64,000 nt of DNA. Source: Hyphomicrobiaceae bacterium (GTDB lineage Bacteria; Pseudomonadota; Alphaproteobacteria; Rhizobiales; Ancalomicrobiaceae). Positions within the stretch are counted from its first letter, which is position 1. Every line of letters starts with the position of its first letter. The DNA lies in contig JAEULV010000006.1 of the NCBI GenBank assembly GCA_016793065.1, positions 1-64,000 on the forward strand, read 5' to 3'. This document shows, one piece after another, positions 63,316 through 64,000 of the stretch. Under the pieces are notes generated by a model that was not told the DNA's origin, ran no database searches, and worked only from the letters and a program-made list of their open reading frames with translations. A program made the position numbers and the translations under genes.

Positions 63316-64000
63316 TCAAATCAACAGATCGAAGGGGAAATGCCGGGTCCGGGCGGCGAGCGCCGTCGGCCAGCCGAGATCGCGCGGCACGCGCGCCAGG
63401 CGATCAGCGCCGATCCAGCCGCGATAATGCGCCAGACCCGGGCATAGCACCTTGACCACCGGCACGCCGATGTCGTCGCGTTCGAGATCGACGACCCAGG
63501 GGGTGACGCCGACCGTGGCAAGGGCGTCGACGAACGGCGCGAAGCCGCTCGCGTCGGCGGCGACCCCGACCGGCGCGGCGACCGCGTCGGCCGGCGCCAG
63601 ATGCGGCGCGGTGTCGAGATTGATGGCGGCGTACCAGTCCGACAGCGCCTGATCGTAGCCGGAGGGCGTTTCGTCCGCGTCGAGCCGCTGGAACAGGGCG
63701 GCGAGATTGAGTTCCGAGACCAGCATTTCCAGGAATGCCGCCTCGGCGGCGAGGCGGCGATCGGTACGGGCGGCAACCCCCAGCGCCGGCAGCGAGCCAT
63801 CGGTTTCGACCGAGACGCAGGCGACCACGGGCACGCCGATATCGGTGGTGAGATCGAGCAGCCAGGCCATGCGGCCGGTTTCGCCGGAATGGGCGGCAAG
63901 ACCGGCCTCGAGCCGGGCGGTGTGGTCGGTGCGCGCCAGCGCCGGGCGCAGAGCGGCGGCGCGCCACCAGATGGCGGTGGCGTCGCGCTCGATGGTCTCA
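63316..64000 (-). CDS. YcaO-domain protein, C-terminal part (runs off the right edge)
   Basis: The open frame continues to the edge of the window. Near it lies the ATP/Mg-binding signature TIERDATAIWWR (residues ERDA), and at the C-terminus the conserved GVPVVKVLCPGLAHY region with RVPRDLGWP, both hallmarks of YcaO proteins. YcaO enzymes activate peptide amide bonds with ATP for azoline formation or thioamidation, often with a partner such as TfuA; the partner and any precursor peptide lie beyond the window. Only about 228 codons are visible. Confidence 0.85.
   Translation of the reverse strand, partial: ETIERDATAIWWRAAALRPALARTDHTARLEAGLAAHSGETGRMAWLLDLTTDIGVPVVACVSVETDGSLPALGVAARTDRRLAAEAAFLEMLVSELNLAALFQRLDADETPSGYDQALSDWYAAINLDTAPHLAPADAVAAPVGVAADASGFAPFVDALATVGVTPWVVDLERDDIGVPVVKVLCPGLAHYRGWIGADRLARVPRDLGWPTALAARTRHFPFDLLI

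Overview
The window is a GC-rich chromosomal segment of an alphaproteobacterium, most likely a member of the Hyphomicrobiales (Rhizobiales). The evidence is the conserved neighbourhood pckA / chvI-chvG-hprK-EIIA(Man), the lnt - xre - metK - trmB block, a cpa/tad pilus operon, a short alphaproteobacterial-type HPr kinase and an RpoH promoter of alphaproteobacterial form in front of dnaK. The genus cannot be fixed from the sequence alone.

Region 1 (1-12679, minus strand) is a hybrid NRPS/PKS operon that continues past the left edge. It is transcribed from about 12.7 kb towards 1. A 2642-residue synthase reads TE-A-PCP-KS-AT-TE-KR-ACP. It is followed by a small SET-domain protein, a TauD-type Fe(II)/2-oxoglutarate dioxygenase, a class III aminotransferase and the ACP-KS start of a second polyketide synthase. 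Junctions are tight or overlapping. A LysR regulator (13.1-14.1 kb) separates this locus from a glutarate/glutaryl-CoA pair (CoA-transferase and gcdH).

Region 2 (17-25 kb) carries pckA, a HugZ-like oxidase, a MATE transporter, and the envelope/carbon signalling genes chvI, chvG, hprK and an EIIA-Man protein. The HPr gene that normally closes this block is absent; an orphan Imm11-like gene lies there instead. Region 3 (26-35.4 kb, minus strand) is a Flp/Tad pilus operon: flp, cpaA, cpaB, cpaC, cpaD, cpaE, cpaF/tadA, tadB, tadC.

Region 4 (36-50 kb) is housekeeping: hslU (without hslV), a LysE exporter, gyrB, trmB, metK, an XRE regulator, lnt, a phospholipid N-methyltransferase-like gene, dnaJ and dnaK. 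Terminators and promoters are visible around several of these.

Region 5 (50-63 kb) looks like a dedicated urea-derivative catabolic island. One minus-strand operon encodes a BMP-type binding protein, two permeases, a formamidase-like amidase, a biuret hydrolase, the ABC ATPase, a second isochorismatase-fold amidohydrolase, an HpxZ-like protein and a 5-formyl-THF cyclo-ligase-like protein. A 2OG-Fe(II) oxygenase, a GntR/FCD regulator and an allophanate hydrolase (AtzF type) follow. A TTGTATGCA-type motif before the binding-protein operon (two copies) and before the allophanate hydrolase suggests a common regulon. The most economical reading is uptake of a biuret/triuret-like or oxidised purine product and its stepwise conversion to ammonia and CO2. 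The right edge enters a YcaO gene.
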